A stretch of 64,000 bases of DNA from Winogradskyella vincentii (GCF_020166345.1 NZ_JAIUJS010000001.1:124001-188000); one strand, 5' to 3'; numbered from the stretch's first letter, positions 35,886 through 46,318 are shown. Program-made: numbers and translations. The notes: generated by a model from the sequence alone, not told the origin.

Positions 35886-37072
35886 TTTAATTTCTCTATC
35901 TCTGAGCTAATCTTCTTCTGCACCACCTTCCCATAGCTATCTTGAGTGATTTTCATACTGCTATGACCTAATAATTCACTAACAATCTCCATGGGAACAT
36001 CATTATAGAGCAATACAGTACTTGCAAATGTTTTTCTTGCTGTATGCGTCGTAAGCTTCTTTTCTATTCCTATAACAGCTCCTATTTCCTTTAAATAGGA
36101 GTTATATTTCTGATTACTAATCTTGGGAAAAATAGATTTTTCGCTGTCATACTTATTAATGATTTTTATCGCCTTTGGTAGCAGTGGAATTGACAAATCT
36201 TTATTAGTCTTCTCTCTTTTCATTTGTATCCAAAGATTATCATCAAAGCCTTTAATAATATTGTTATGCTTCAAATTCATTAATTCTCTATAAGGAAGTC
36301 CCGTATAGCAACTAAAAACAAATAAGTCTTGAATAAAGCTTAATCTCCTTTGTGAAAATTGATAGTTTTCCAATGCCTCTAGTTCTTCTGAATTTAAAAA
36401 GATAACTACATTACTTACTCTTTTTGGCTTGAATAGAATAAATGGATCTTTTTGTAAATATCCTTCAGCTAAAGCAAGCTTAATGACCTTACGAACTCTT
36501 TGAATACTCTTGTTAATCGTTATCTGCTTATGTCCTAACTCTGATTTTAAATAAAAGTCAAAATCTTGCAGAAAATTACTTTTTATAGATTCAAGTAATA
36601 CATCATTTTTTCCGAACTGGAAATTTATGAAGTTCCTAGTATGCTTTTTTGCCTCTTTAAACTTCTTGTAAGTGGACCTTGCATACTCAATATCTATCAA
36701 TTTCTCCATTCTTCTATTATGCAAGTCAAACACTTCTAAAAGAGTTTTATGCGTCTTTATGTTCTCTCCCTTATACTGAAAATAAATGTCCTCAACGTCA
36801 TATTTATTATTGCTCACTTGTAGAAATAAAAAAGCCTCATTAATCTTTTGACTAATAAGGCTTATCTGAGTGTTGATGTAATTGTTATCTGGGCCGGGTG
36901 GATTAGCTTTTTGTTGTTTACTATTCCAGTATTGGGGATTTATAAATAATCCTGTTGAAAAAGTCTTTCTTTTTCCAAGAAATGTCAACCTACATTTAAT
37001 TGGTGACCTATTTTGCTTATTCAGTCTTACTTTGTTCAGATAGAATAATTTATTTAACTTATTGATATTCAT
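35876..37072 (-). CDS. Tyrosine recombinase (site-specific integrase)
   Basis: 398 aa. An N-terminal arm-binding region (about 1-90), a SAM-like core-binding domain (about 110-210) and a catalytic domain (about 225-390) with the R-K-H-R-H-Y set: TGLPYRELMNL, REKT, HTARKTF, LGHSSM and DSYGK. It lies 171 bp from the 3' end of the intact initiator tRNA, the target site. It catalyses integration and excision of the island with the 28-bp att repeat. It appears intact. Confidence 0.95.
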   Translation of the reverse strand: MNINKLNKLFYLNKVRLNKQNRSPIKCRLTFLGKRKTFSTGLFINPQYWNSKQQKANPPGPDNNYINTQISLISQKINEAFLFLQVSNNKYDVEDIYFQYKGENIKTHKTLLEVFDLHNRRMEKLIDIEYARSTYKKFKEAKKHTRNFINFQFGKNDVLLESIKSNFLQDFDFYLKSELGHKQITINKSIQRVRKVIKLALAEGYLQKDPFILFKPKRVSNVVIFLNSEELEALENYQFSQRRLSFIQDLFVFSCYTGLPYRELMNLKHNNIIKGFDDNLWIQMKREKTNKDLSIPLLPKAIKIINKYDSEKSIFPKISNQKYNSYLKEIGAVIGIEKKLTTHTARKTFASTVLLYNDVPMEIVSELLGHSSMKITQDSYGKVVQKKISSEIEKLKGR

Positions 37073-37092
37073 AGTATTGTTGTTTTAATTAT

Positions 37093-37132
37093 GGGTGTCT
37101 TTTTATAAAAAAAGGGTGTCTTTTTTGACACC
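37093..37132. repeat. Candidate arm-type sites at the right end
   Basis: GGGTGTC occurs twice in direct orientation (37093-37099, 37114-37120) and GACACC follows inverted (37127-37132), making GGTGTC-T6-GACACC. The longer AAAAAGGGTGTC is shared with the left end (13844-13855). They lie between the integrase start and the att core. Confidence 0.4.
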
Positions 37133-37206
37133 TTATTTGAGTAGAAATGGATTTTTATTAGTAATCTAAATTTTGATTAAATCTGTAAGTGCTTAATTTT
37201 CAGCAT

Positions 37207-37237
37207 AAAAAAAGAGTAACCATTTCTGATTACTCTT
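37207..37237 (-). terminator. Island-supplied terminator of the initiator tRNA
   Basis: Arms AAGAGTAA (37212-37219) and TTACTCTT (37230-37237) with a 10-nt loop, followed on the tRNA's strand by a run of U (37213-37207). It lies inside the island, 6 bp beyond the tRNA 3' end. Confidence 0.8.
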
Positions 37238-37242
37238 ACTTA

Positions 37243-37316
<74 letters not shown>

Positions 37317-37369
37317 ATATTGGATTGTAAATATACGACGCTTTTTAATTTTAACAAGCATTTTAAATA

Positions 37370-37395
37370 AAAAAACGCCCAGAAAATCTGAGCGC
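37370..37395 (-). terminator. Terminator of the LRR protein gene
   Basis: CGCCCAGA (37376-37383) pairs with TCTGAGCG (37387-37394, one G-U), and a U-tract follows leftward. It lies 32 bp after the LRR stop. Confidence 0.7.
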
Positions 37396-37426
37396 TTTAA
37401 ACCAATTATAAATAAAACTTAATATA

Positions 37427-38269
37427 TTAATCGTCGTCTTCGTCTGAATCTAAAGTCGCTAATGCACCTTTAAGATTTGCTTCATCTAAATCAAAATCTA
37501 CAATGTTTGGTAATTGTTCCTTCAATATTGCATAATTGCCTTTAAATCCATTATTACTTAATAATAAAGTTTTTAAGTTTGACAATTGTGCAAGTTCACC
37601 TGGTAAATTTCCATAAAATGCATTATTAGATAAAACCAACTCTTCTAACTGAGTTAACTCACCAATTGATGAAGGAATGGTTCCTAATAAATTATTATCA
37701 AAAACACTTAATACTTTCAATGATTTTAAGTTTGATACCGTAGAAGGTATTTTACCCATTAAATTATTACTACTAAGTATTAGTGTCTCTAAATTTGTAA
37801 GATTACCTATTGAAGCTGGAATCTCACCAAAGAAATTATTGTTATAAAGCTCTAATGCTTTTAAATTTTCTAGATTACCTATAGTTTTAGGCAGAGCTCC
37901 ACTCAAGTTATTGGAAAATAATAAAAGCTTTTCTAATGTTTTCATTTGTGTAATGCTTTCTGGTAATTGACCTTCTATTTTATTGAAAGAAAGGTTTAAT
38001 ACTTTTAAGGAAGAAAGTTCAGAAATTTCTTCTGGTAACTCTCCTTTTAAATTGTTGAAGGTTAAATTTAAAGCAACAACTTTATCGTCTTGAACTGTTA
38101 CTCCGTACCAATCAGAAATTGGAGTTTCCAAATCCCAAGAATTGTTCCAATCACTACCGTTAGTAGCATTATAAAGTGCTAGGAGTGCGTCTTTTTGTTT
38201 TTGGGAAACGTTTGCAAATGTAAATGCAGAAAGCAAGCAACATAACAAGGTTAATTTTAGGGTTCTCAT
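37427..38269 (-). CDS. Secreted leucine-rich-repeat protein, plant-type repeats
   Basis: 280 aa. A signal peptide (about 1-19) precedes a capping segment (LLALYNATNGSDWNNSWD) and about eight LRRs with a period of 23-24 residues of the form LxxLxxLxLxxNxLxGxIPxxIGxL. This is the plant-specific LRR class. The end is acidic (DSDEDDD). No T9SS C-terminal domain is obvious, so the export route beyond the periplasm is unclear. Likely a protein-protein interaction module at the cell surface or in the periplasm. Confidence 0.85.
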   Translation of the reverse strand: MRTLKLTLLCCLLSAFTFANVSQKQKDALLALYNATNGSDWNNSWDLETPISDWYGVTVQDDKVVALNLTFNNLKGELPEEISELSSLKVLNLSFNKIEGQLPESITQMKTLEKLLLFSNNLSGALPKTIGNLENLKALELYNNNFFGEIPASIGNLTNLETLILSSNNLMGKIPSTVSNLKSLKVLSVFDNNLLGTIPSSIGELTQLEELVLSNNAFYGNLPGELAQLSNLKTLLLSNNGFKGNYAILKEQLPNIVDFDLDEANLKGALATLDSDEDDD

Positions 38270-38401
38270 AATAGCAGATTTCTGTGGAGGGACACAATTT
38301 ACATTACGAATATAGGTCCAAACAGTTAAAACTACAACTTTTTTCGATGAACTGCATACTCTAATTTTTTATATAATTGATTATCAGTACTTTACAAAAT
38401 A

Positions 38402-38584
38402 TCACTGTTCTATATTTTCTGCTTGAAAACTCAACAATTCGTTGTTCTCACAAGAGACATTAATCTGTATAGGATTGCAACAAATTTCACAATCTTCTAT
38501 ATAAATCTGGGAATTTTGAGAGCTATCAATTAGCATTGAGATTTGTTCCCAACAATACGGACATTGAAAAAAATGTTCATACAT
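38402..38584 (-). CDS. CPXCG motif cysteine-rich protein
   Basis: 60 aa with FQCPYCWEQ (Cys8, Cys11) and CEICCNPI (Cys32, 35, 36), the layout of the small CPXCG zinc-ribbon family. Function unknown. It lies 12 bp after the TolC gene on the same strand, so it is probably the last gene of the efflux operon transcript. Confidence 0.82.
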   Translation of the reverse strand: MYEHFFQCPYCWEQISMLIDSSQNSQIYIEDCEICCNPIQINVSCENNELLSFQAENIEQ

Positions 38585-38596
38585 TTTTACAAAGTA

Positions 38597-39913
38597 TTAA
38601 AATCTGACATTTAATAATTCACCACTAATTTGAAGCACTAAAATTTCAGCTAATTTTGCATCATATTTTGCCTGGTTACGGCTAAGTTCTGCCGTGAGTA
38701 AATTTAATTGCGCTTGTCTAAACTCAATAGAGGTTACTTGACCTAATTTGAATTTCTCTTGAGTACGATTAAAATTATTCTTTGCAGTCCTAATATTTTC
38801 TTCTTGAACGCGATAAATCTTTAATCTATTTTGATAATCATCCCATGCATTATTGAAATTTCTTTCAACGTCTAGTCGTAATTGCTCTTTCTGTAATTTT
38901 AGATTTTCAAGATTTATCTTTGCGTTTTTTACTCTTGTAATGGTTGTACCACCATCAAACAAATTCCAACTAAGATTAACTCCTGCTGACAACCCAGTGT
39001 TTGTTGACACAGCTACGAAAGAAGCTGCATTATTATTATTCTCGTTCCAACCATAAGAACCGGTTAAACCAACTGTTGGTAAATAACCAGATTTATTGGC
39101 TTTAACTGTAAAATCATTTATTGCAATATTCTTCTCATTCTGAATTAAAGTCACATTATTATTTAAAACCTTTTCTAAAAGTTCTTCTTTATTAAGTTGC
39201 ATAAGAAACGTAACAGAGGTATCAACAGCAAACTCTCTTTTAACAGAATTCCCTGTTACAACATTTAAATCACGTTTGGAGTTAATAACATTTTGTTTAG
39301 AAGTAATTACATTAATGCTATCATTATTAATATCTACCTGAGCATTTAAAACGTCTAATTTTGTGTTCTGGCCATATTCAAATTGGTATTCTGATCGCAC
39401 TAGCCTGTCGTAAGATATCTCTAAAGTTTCTTCAAGAGATTTTAAATTTTCTGCACGCCTTGCTACATCATAATAAACCGTTAACAACTGTAAAATTGTA
39501 TTTTCAATTGTTTCTCGTGCTTGTAATTCACTTAAATTATACTCTTCCTTTAATCTCTTAAAATCGTAGTAACGACCTAACCCATCAAATAATGTGTAAT
39601 TAAGATTTAGACCAGCATTATATCTTGAACTTTCTGCTCCATTTAACGAAGTAGATTCACCATTACTGAATTCTGCAGAAATATCGTCCTTATTATATGT
39701 TGCACCTGCATTACCAGTTAATGTTGGCAAATAACCAGAGTTTAAAACACTTTTATTATTCTCAGCAACCTCAACATTGTTATTCGCAATCTTAACTCCG
39801 TAGTTGTTTTCTAGAGTAAGTTGAATCGCTTCATCCTTTGACAAAATATTTTGTGCAAAAAGATTACAACCTATTAAAACTGTAATACATACTATGTAAA
39901 TTCTCTTTTTCAT
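38597..39913 (-). CDS. TolC-type outer membrane efflux protein
   Basis: 438 aa with a signal peptide (to about residue 20) and two repeats of the helical/barrel TolC fold; the typical NLxYTLFDG and LSWNLFDGG segments mark the two barrel strands. It forms the outer membrane channel for the RND pump encoded by the two genes upstream. It overlaps the permease gene by 4 bp. Confidence 0.92.
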   Translation of the reverse strand: MKKRIYIVCITVLIGCNLFAQNILSKDEAIQLTLENNYGVKIANNNVEVAENNKSVLNSGYLPTLTGNAGATYNKDDISAEFSNGESTSLNGAESSRYNAGLNLNYTLFDGLGRYYDFKRLKEEYNLSELQARETIENTILQLLTVYYDVARRAENLKSLEETLEISYDRLVRSEYQFEYGQNTKLDVLNAQVDINNDSINVITSKQNVINSKRDLNVVTGNSVKREFAVDTSVTFLMQLNKEELLEKVLNNNVTLIQNEKNIAINDFTVKANKSGYLPTVGLTGSYGWNENNNNAASFVAVSTNTGLSAGVNLSWNLFDGGTTITRVKNAKINLENLKLQKEQLRLDVERNFNNAWDDYQNRLKIYRVQEENIRTAKNNFNRTQEKFKLGQVTSIEFRQAQLNLLTAELSRNQAKYDAKLAEILVLQISGELLNVRF

Positions 39914-42900
39914 TTGTCGGCATTATTCAATTGTTCCTGCTCTATATTTTTACCTTTTGATGTCCCTAAAAGCGCATCCTCTTGAAGCCTATATCCTTCC
40001 TGTTGTTCTTTAATAGCACGTTCCACTTCCTCTTTAGAAATATCATCACCTGTCCAAAGCCACTTCATATTCATTTTAACAAAATTATTGAAGGATAAGA
40101 AAATGGGTAGTAACACAAGAGTTAAAACTGTTGCAAACCCTATACCGTAAGCAATTGAAATCGCCATAGGAATCAAGAATTGAGCTTGTCTACTCTGTTC
40201 AAAAATAAGTGGCGCTAATCCAGCAATAGTAGTTAACGAGGTTAAGAAAATAGCTCTAAAACGAGATCTTCCAGCTTCATATAAGGCATCATCAAAAGAT
40301 AACCCACTTCTCAGATTGCTATTAAATTTACTTATCAATACCAATCCATCATTAACCATGATCCCAATCAAGGCAATAATACCCAACATTGATAAAATAT
40401 TCAATGGGAAATCATGTATCCAATGTCCCCAAGCCACTGCAGGCAAACTGAAGGGTATTAATGTAAGTAATATTAAAGGCTGACTGTAACTTCTAAAAGT
40501 AAATGCAATAACGATGTAAATTAGTGCCAAAACCGTCCAGCCTACTGGCCCTAAAGAATTCATTAATTTCAAACGTTCTCTATTCTGCCCTTCGTATGAA
40601 GGTGTCACAGTAGGATATTTAGATAATATTTCTGGCATTATCTCATCCCTTATCTCTGCCATAATATCCGTAGAACTAGTTTTCTTAGCATCCTTAATAT
40701 CTGCGGAAACCTGGATTTCTCTTCTACCCTCTAAGTGGTTTACTGCAACATCTCCACGTTCAATAATATATGTTGCAATTTCCTTAAGAGGTACTTTTTG
40801 ACCACTAGGTGTGGTGATCCTCATATTGTCTAAATTATTAATAGATGAGCGATTTTCCCTTTCGTACCTAACCCAAACTCGGATTTCATCTTGTCCCCTT
40901 TGAAATCTCTGTGCTTGATTACCAAAAAATGCAGAACGTACCTCAGACATTACCGAACGTAAATCTAATCCTAATGCATAAGCATTTTCATTAAGTCTTA
41001 GGCGTATTTCTTTTATACCAGCAGGATCATTATCTGTTACATCTTTAAGGAGTATGTTATTTTCTAAATTTTGCTTAAGCTCTGTCTTTACAGCTTTAAG
41101 CTCAGCTATATTGTTACCTAAAAGTGAGACTGATACTGGAAGTCCTCCAAAATTACCACCACTACCATACACTATACTTTCTGCACCAAATATTGGCCCA
41201 ACTCTTTCTTTAATGCGATTAGATACCAAGTCTGAAGTAATACTATTTGGTCGTTCCTCTCCAGGTAACAAATTAATCACAAGAGATGCTGCTGAAGAAC
41301 CTGGCCCTATATTCTTTATCATATTTTCCACCAAGTATTTATCGGCATTTTCTCCAATAAACTCATCATTGATTTCCTTAGTTACTATCTTGGCATTAGA
41401 CTCTATAAAAGAAATAATGCTATCCGTAACTTTTTCATTAGTACCATTTGGCATGTTTAGGGATATCTCAACTCTATCACTTGCAATCCTAGGAAAAAAT
41501 GCACTTCTTATAATACCGCCTTGAAAACTTGCATTAGTCAAAATATATATGACTATAAAAAATGAAAAGGTTAAGAATCTATTATTCAATGCAAATTTTA
41601 AGAATGGGCTGTACATCTTATCTCTCAACCATTTCATTATTTTATCTCCGAGAGTATTGATGTATCTCAATTTTGAAAAAACATTTTGAAAAACACCAGC
41701 CAAACCTGTTTTTTGCTTTTTGGTTTGAGTTCTTAGTGCTTTGGAATGTGCAAGGTGTGCAGGAAGTATTATAAGTGCTTCAACTAACGAAACCACTAAA
41801 GTTAAAATTACCACTACTGAAACCTCACCAAAAAATTCACCTATTCTTCCATCTAAAAACAAAAATATTCCGAAGGCAAGTATAGTTGTTAATATTGCCG
41901 AAACAATAGCTGGCAATACTTCCATTACACCATCTATTGCAGCTTGCTCTGGAGATTTTCCTCTTTCATAATGCTGATATATATTCTCTGCTATAACAAT
42001 ACCATCATCTACCAGAATACCAATTACTATGATCATTCCGAATAATGAAAGTACATTAATGGTAACATTAAAATAACCTACTAGCATAAACATACCAGCA
42101 AAAGCAACTGGCAGTCCAACCGCTACCCAAAATGCCAATCTTGTATTGAGAAACAAGGATAAAAAGGTTAATACCAAAATCATCCCTATTATTGCATTCT
42201 CAGTAAGCAATTCAGTACGTTGTACTAGCGTGGTAGATAAGTCCCTAACCACATCTAACTGAACACTATCGTACTTCTGATTAAAGTCTTCAATATATTC
42301 CTTGGTCTTCTCAGCTGAGGTAATTAAATCTTCAGTATTAGTACTCGTTATTGTTATATTGATAGATAAGTTTTCATTAAAATAATTGGCATTTGGAGTT
42401 TCTGAAAATTGATCTCTAACTATAGCAATATCCTTAAGCTTAATCTTTCTACCCAAAGCATCTGATTTCACAACCAAGTTGGATAGTTCATCAGCATAAT
42501 ATGATCTATTATTTGCACGGATTAGATACTCTTCTGCGTTTGTTTTAATTGTACCACCAGTAGTAATTAAACTTGCCTGATTTACTGCCTGTGCAACCTC
42601 TGCAAATGTTAAATCATAAGCTAACAAATTGGTTTCATTAACAGCAATTTCTATTTCCTCATCTGGATAACCTGAAATTTGAATTTGTGAAATGCCTTCA
42701 ATGCCTCTAAGGTCATTTTCTACTTGTCTACCAATTTGTTTTAATGTAGCCAGCGGTATATTGTCACCACTAATAGCGAAAGTTATTGTTGGCCTTAATG
42801 CCTCCAGTTTTGCTACGATTAAGGGTTCCATACCAACAGGAAAGGATGGTACTCTATCAACAGCATTTTTAACTTCTAACAACATAAAATCAATATCCTT

Positions 42901-43197
42901 CCCTTTTTGGATTTCAACATTGATATTACCACTATTCTCTCTAGAAGTTGATGTTACACGCTCAACTCCATTTAGTCCCTTTAGATTATCTTCAATCTTT
43001 AATATTACACCCTCTTCCACCTCTTGAGGCGATGCACCTGGATAAGTAACATTAATACTAATGTTTTTTGAATCTACTAACGGAAAGAAAGATGATTTTA
43101 GTTTTAATGCACCAAACAATCCAAAAATCAGAAAGGACCACATTACTACATTTACAGCAACGCTATGCCTAATAAAATAAGCAATCAGTTTTCTCAT
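39910..43197 (-). CDS. RND efflux permease
   Basis: 1095 aa, usual for the AcrB/hydrophobe-amphiphile class: 12 membrane helices in two halves (1 + 5 twice) with two large periplasmic loops. Helix 4 carries VDDGIVIAENIYQHYE, with the proton-relay aspartates as a DD pair, and the second half has MVNDGLVLISKFN. It drives export of drugs, lipids or other small molecules. The adaptor stop and the permease start overlap (TAATG). Substrate cannot be inferred. Confidence 0.95.
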   Translation of the reverse strand: MRKLIAYFIRHSVAVNVVMWSFLIFGLFGALKLKSSFFPLVDSKNISINVTYPGASPQEVEEGVILKIEDNLKGLNGVERVTSTSRENSGNINVEIQKGKDIDFMLLEVKNAVDRVPSFPVGMEPLIVAKLEALRPTITFAISGDNIPLATLKQIGRQVENDLRGIEGISQIQISGYPDEEIEIAVNETNLLAYDLTFAEVAQAVNQASLITTGGTIKTNAEEYLIRANNRSYYADELSNLVVKSDALGRKIKLKDIAIVRDQFSETPNANYFNENLSINITITSTNTEDLITSAEKTKEYIEDFNQKYDSVQLDVVRDLSTTLVQRTELLTENAIIGMILVLTFLSLFLNTRLAFWVAVGLPVAFAGMFMLVGYFNVTINVLSLFGMIIVIGILVDDGIVIAENIYQHYERGKSPEQAAIDGVMEVLPAIVSAILTTILAFGIFLFLDGRIGEFFGEVSVVVILTLVVSLVEALIILPAHLAHSKALRTQTKKQKTGLAGVFQNVFSKLRYINTLGDKIMKWLRDKMYSPFLKFALNNRFLTFSFFIVIYILTNASFQGGIIRSAFFPRIASDRVEISLNMPNGTNEKVTDSIISFIESNAKIVTKEINDEFIGENADKYLVENMIKNIGPGSSAASLVINLLPGEERPNSITSDLVSNRIKERVGPIFGAESIVYGSGGNFGGLPVSVSLLGNNIAELKAVKTELKQNLENNILLKDVTDNDPAGIKEIRLRLNENAYALGLDLRSVMSEVRSAFFGNQAQRFQRGQDEIRVWVRYERENRSSINNLDNMRITTPSGQKVPLKEIATYIIERGDVAVNHLEGRREIQVSADIKDAKKTSSTDIMAEIRDEIMPEILSKYPTVTPSYEGQNRERLKLMNSLGPVGWTVLALIYIVIAFTFRSYSQPLILLTLIPFSLPAVAWGHWIHDFPLNILSMLGIIALIGIMVNDGLVLISKFNSNLRSGLSFDDALYEAGRSRFRAIFLTSLTTIAGLAPLIFEQSRQAQFLIPMAISIAYGIGFATVLTLVLLPIFLSFNNFVKMNMKWLWTGDDISKEEVERAIKEQQEGYRLQEDALLGTSKGKNIEQEQLNNADK

Positions 43198-44345
43198 TAC
43201 TTATTAAGTTTTTCTTGGTTTGTTTCTTCATTTACGTTAGACCGAAAGGGTTTCACCAACATTCCGGCATATGCACCTGGTATCGGTTTTGCAAGAATGG
43301 TCGTACCATTTGGTATATTTTTCAAAACTACCTTTGTGTCAGAAAAGTAAACAGGCTGTACATCTATAATATCTAAAATACTATCCCTAACAATAAATAT
43401 TTGCTCACCATCCAACATTAAATTTCTATTGATTTCATAGGCATTTGGCTCTTGCTTGGCATTTAGGTTGGCTTCGAGATACATACCTTCTTTTAAGGAT
43501 TCGTTCTTCACCTCAACAAAAGCTGTAATGGTTTGTGTTGTTGCATCAATACTACCATTAACGCGTGTAACCACACCAGAATATGTTTCCGTTTTATCAA
43601 TATTATTCAAATCTACTTTTTCTCCTACATTTAAAAGACTTGCATAGGATTTACTTAAGGCTACTTCCATCTCATAAACACCAGGAAAAATAAATTCTCC
43701 CAATTTTTGCCCATTTCTAATTAATGAACCTTCTGTAACTAACGCCTCAGTTAATATCCCCGAGAATGGTGCTTTAATATTATATTTTGCTAGTCTTTGT
43801 TCCAGATTTTTAACACTATAATAATTTGAAACTATTCCTCTACCTGTAATAAAAAAATTCTCCTTCTCCGAAGTCATTTCAGGGAGTTTTGGTGTTGATT
43901 TATTGAGATCAAAACCATTTAGATATGACTGCCACTTACTGTAAACTTCAGGAAAATCTAATCTTAAATCTGGCATTATTGCTGCAATAGAGTTATACAG
44001 ATTACTTTTTGCTGACTGTACACTTGCATAATACTCTGAAGCATCTATGCGTATAAGGGTTTCTCCATTTCTGAATTCTTGACCAGGCCTAAAGAGTTTG
44101 TTTCCTGTTTTAAAAACACCTTGAACTTCAGAAAAAAGTTCAACTCTGCGTTTGGCAACTAAACTTCCATTTGCAGGAATAACAATATTTACATTTGAAT
44201 TTTGAACCGTATCGATAAACACGGTTTTAACAACCTTTTCTGGAGTTGGTCTTTTTCGATTATTTTTTTCAATTATTATTTGACCTAAGAAATAAGCTCC
44301 TACAATAAGTAAAACCCCTAATAGGGATAATATAGTTTTGCGCAT
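43197..44345 (-). CDS. RND efflux periplasmic adaptor
   Basis: 382 aa, first gene of the pump operon. A signal anchor (about 5-25) is followed by a split lipoyl/barrel-sandwich domain (RRVELFSEVQGVF and FSGILTEALVTEGSLIRNGQ), an alpha-hairpin, a beta-barrel and a membrane-proximal domain. It links the permease to the TolC protein. The order adaptor-permease-TolC is standard for Bacteroidota. Confidence 0.93.
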   Translation of the reverse strand: MRKTILSLLGVLLIVGAYFLGQIIIEKNNRKRPTPEKVVKTVFIDTVQNSNVNIVIPANGSLVAKRRVELFSEVQGVFKTGNKLFRPGQEFRNGETLIRIDASEYYASVQSAKSNLYNSIAAIMPDLRLDFPEVYSKWQSYLNGFDLNKSTPKLPEMTSEKENFFITGRGIVSNYYSVKNLEQRLAKYNIKAPFSGILTEALVTEGSLIRNGQKLGEFIFPGVYEMEVALSKSYASLLNVGEKVDLNNIDKTETYSGVVTRVNGSIDATTQTITAFVEVKNESLKEGMYLEANLNAKQEPNAYEINRNLMLDGEQIFIVRDSILDIIDVQPVYFSDTKVVLKNIPNGTTILAKPIPGAYAGMLVKPFRSNVNEETNQEKLNK

Positions 44346-44407
44346 GTGATGGTTTGTTATAGTCTACAAATTTACCTATAACAAAGTGCTAAGCAGTTAA
44401 AATAATC

Positions 44408-46318
44408 TTAATTGTTAAAATTCTCAATTTCTTCTTGAACTGTCTCCCATTGCATCATCAAATCTTCTAATTCAGCTTTCTTAGCCTGGTACAATTCAAA
44501 AAAGTTTGGGTCGGAAGCAGTTACCTCATAATTGGTTTCTAGAGCAATATCATCGTTTTTAATATCTTTTTCTAGCTGATTAATTTTTGATTCTACTTTG
44601 CTCAACTTATTATTAAGTGATTTTAAACGTTTTTGATCTTCATAGCTCTGCTTATTACTCTCCTTGGGTTTAGATGCAATTACTGTTCTTTTTTCAGCCT
44701 CTCTGAGGTTCTCTATATTTCTTTGTTCTAAATAAAAATCAATATCTCCAAGATACTCTTTGATTTTTTGGTCTTTGAACTCATACACAACTTCGGTTAA
44801 GCCTTGAAGAAAATCCCTATCGTGTGAAACCAGTATCAATGTCCCTTCAAATTTTTTCAATGCCTCCTTTAATACATTTTTAGATTGAATATCTAAATGG
44901 TTAGTAGGCTCATCCATTATTAAAACATTTAGTGGCTGTAATAATAACTTTGCGAGGGCCAATCTATTCCTTTCTCCCCCAGAAAGTACTTTTACATATT
45001 TTTCAACTTCTTCACCTCTAAATAAAAATGAGCCTAATATATCACGAACTTTACTTCTATTAGATTCATTGGCCGCATCAATCATAGTATCCAGAACAGT
45101 TTTATTTCCATCTAAATACTCAGCTTGGTTCTGAGCAAAGTAACCTATTTGAACATTGTGTCCTAAGGTTAAATTGCCACCATGTTCAATTTCTCCAACA
45201 ATGATTTTGGCTAATGTAGATTTACCTTGCCCATTTTGACCCACAAATGCAGTTTTTGTATCACGGGCAATAGTTAAATTTACATTGTTGAGCACCTGTA
45301 AATCCCCGTAATTCTTTGAAACATTTTCTAGCTCAATCACAACTTTACCAGGAGTTATAGATACAGGAAACTTTAACGTCATTACACTATTATCATCTTC
45401 ATCGACTTCAATTCTGTCAATTCGGTCTAATTTTTTTATCAGTGATTGAGCCATCGAAGCCTTAGAAGCCTTGGCCCTGAATTTTTCTATGAGTTTTTCA
45501 GTTTGTTGAATTTGTTTTTCCTGATTCTTTTGGGCAGCAAGTTGTTGCACCTTCATTTCATTTCTTAGCGCTAAAAACTTAGTGTACGGCTTTTTATAAT
45601 CGTATATACGTCCTAAGGTTATTTCAATTGTTCTGTTAGTTACATTATCCAGAAACATTTTATCATGAGAAACGATAACAACTGCACCACTATAGTTTTT
45701 TAAAAATGACTCCAACCAAATAATCGATTCAATGTCCAAGTGGTTGGTTGGCTCATCTAGTAATAACAAGTCATTATTTTGAAGAAGTAATTTGGCTAAC
45801 TCTATTCTCATACGCCAGCCTCCCGAGAACGTATCTGTTAGTTTATTAAAGTCTTCCCTTTTAAATCCTAATCCTTGAAGAATCTTTTCAGTTTCACCTT
45901 GATAATTGTACCCACCTAATATTTCATATTTGTGTTGAATCTCGTTAAGATTAATCATCAACTGATGGTAGGACTCACTCTCATAGTCGGTTCTTTCAGC
46001 TAATTCAGTATTAATTTTCTCTAGCTCAAGTTCGCAATTTTTAATATCCTTGAAAGCTTCATAAGATTCTTCCAATACTGTTTTACCGAATTCAAAATCA
46101 ATATCCTGTTTGAGAAAACCAATTTTTAAGTCTTTATCTGCAGCAATTTGTCCAGAATCATAATCTTGTTCCTTTGACAAGATTCTAAGCATTGTAGATT
46201 TACCTGCTCCATTCTTACCAATTAGTCCAATTCTATCTCCAACACCAAGTTTAAAGGTTATGTCCTTAAAAAGGTATTCTCCTTGAAATGAAATGGATAA
46301 ATTATGAATATTTAGCAT
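44408..46318 (-). CDS. ABC-F family ATPase
   Basis: 636 aa from the ATG at 46318 (MLNIHNLSISFQG); the frame is open 12 codons upstream. Two ABC domains carry Walker A GKNGAGKST and GQNGQGKST, signatures FSGGWRMRIELAK and LSGGERNRLALAK, and Walker B LLLLDEPTNHLD and VLIMDEPTNHLD. The linker between them and a C-terminal coiled coil (about 545-630) are Uup-like. There are no membrane helices; these proteins act on the ribosome or on branched DNA. Confidence 0.93.
   Translation of the reverse strand: MLNIHNLSISFQGEYLFKDITFKLGVGDRIGLIGKNGAGKSTMLRILSKEQDYDSGQIAADKDLKIGFLKQDIDFEFGKTVLEESYEAFKDIKNCELELEKINTELAERTDYESESYHQLMINLNEIQHKYEILGGYNYQGETEKILQGLGFKREDFNKLTDTFSGGWRMRIELAKLLLQNNDLLLLDEPTNHLDIESIIWLESFLKNYSGAVVIVSHDKMFLDNVTNRTIEITLGRIYDYKKPYTKFLALRNEMKVQQLAAQKNQEKQIQQTEKLIEKFRAKASKASMAQSLIKKLDRIDRIEVDEDDNSVMTLKFPVSITPGKVVIELENVSKNYGDLQVLNNVNLTIARDTKTAFVGQNGQGKSTLAKIIVGEIEHGGNLTLGHNVQIGYFAQNQAEYLDGNKTVLDTMIDAANESNRSKVRDILGSFLFRGEEVEKYVKVLSGGERNRLALAKLLLQPLNVLIMDEPTNHLDIQSKNVLKEALKKFEGTLILVSHDRDFLQGLTEVVYEFKDQKIKEYLGDIDFYLEQRNIENLREAEKRTVIASKPKESNKQSYEDQKRLKSLNNKLSKVESKINQLEKDIKNDDIALETNYEVTASDPNFFELYQAKKAELEDLMMQWETVQEEIENFNN

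Noticed and set aside
41054..41524. Rightward ORF inside the RND permease gene
   Set aside because: It is antisense to a clear permease and has no independent domain; other long antisense frames over alaS, der, gldM and the ATPase are rejected for the same reason.
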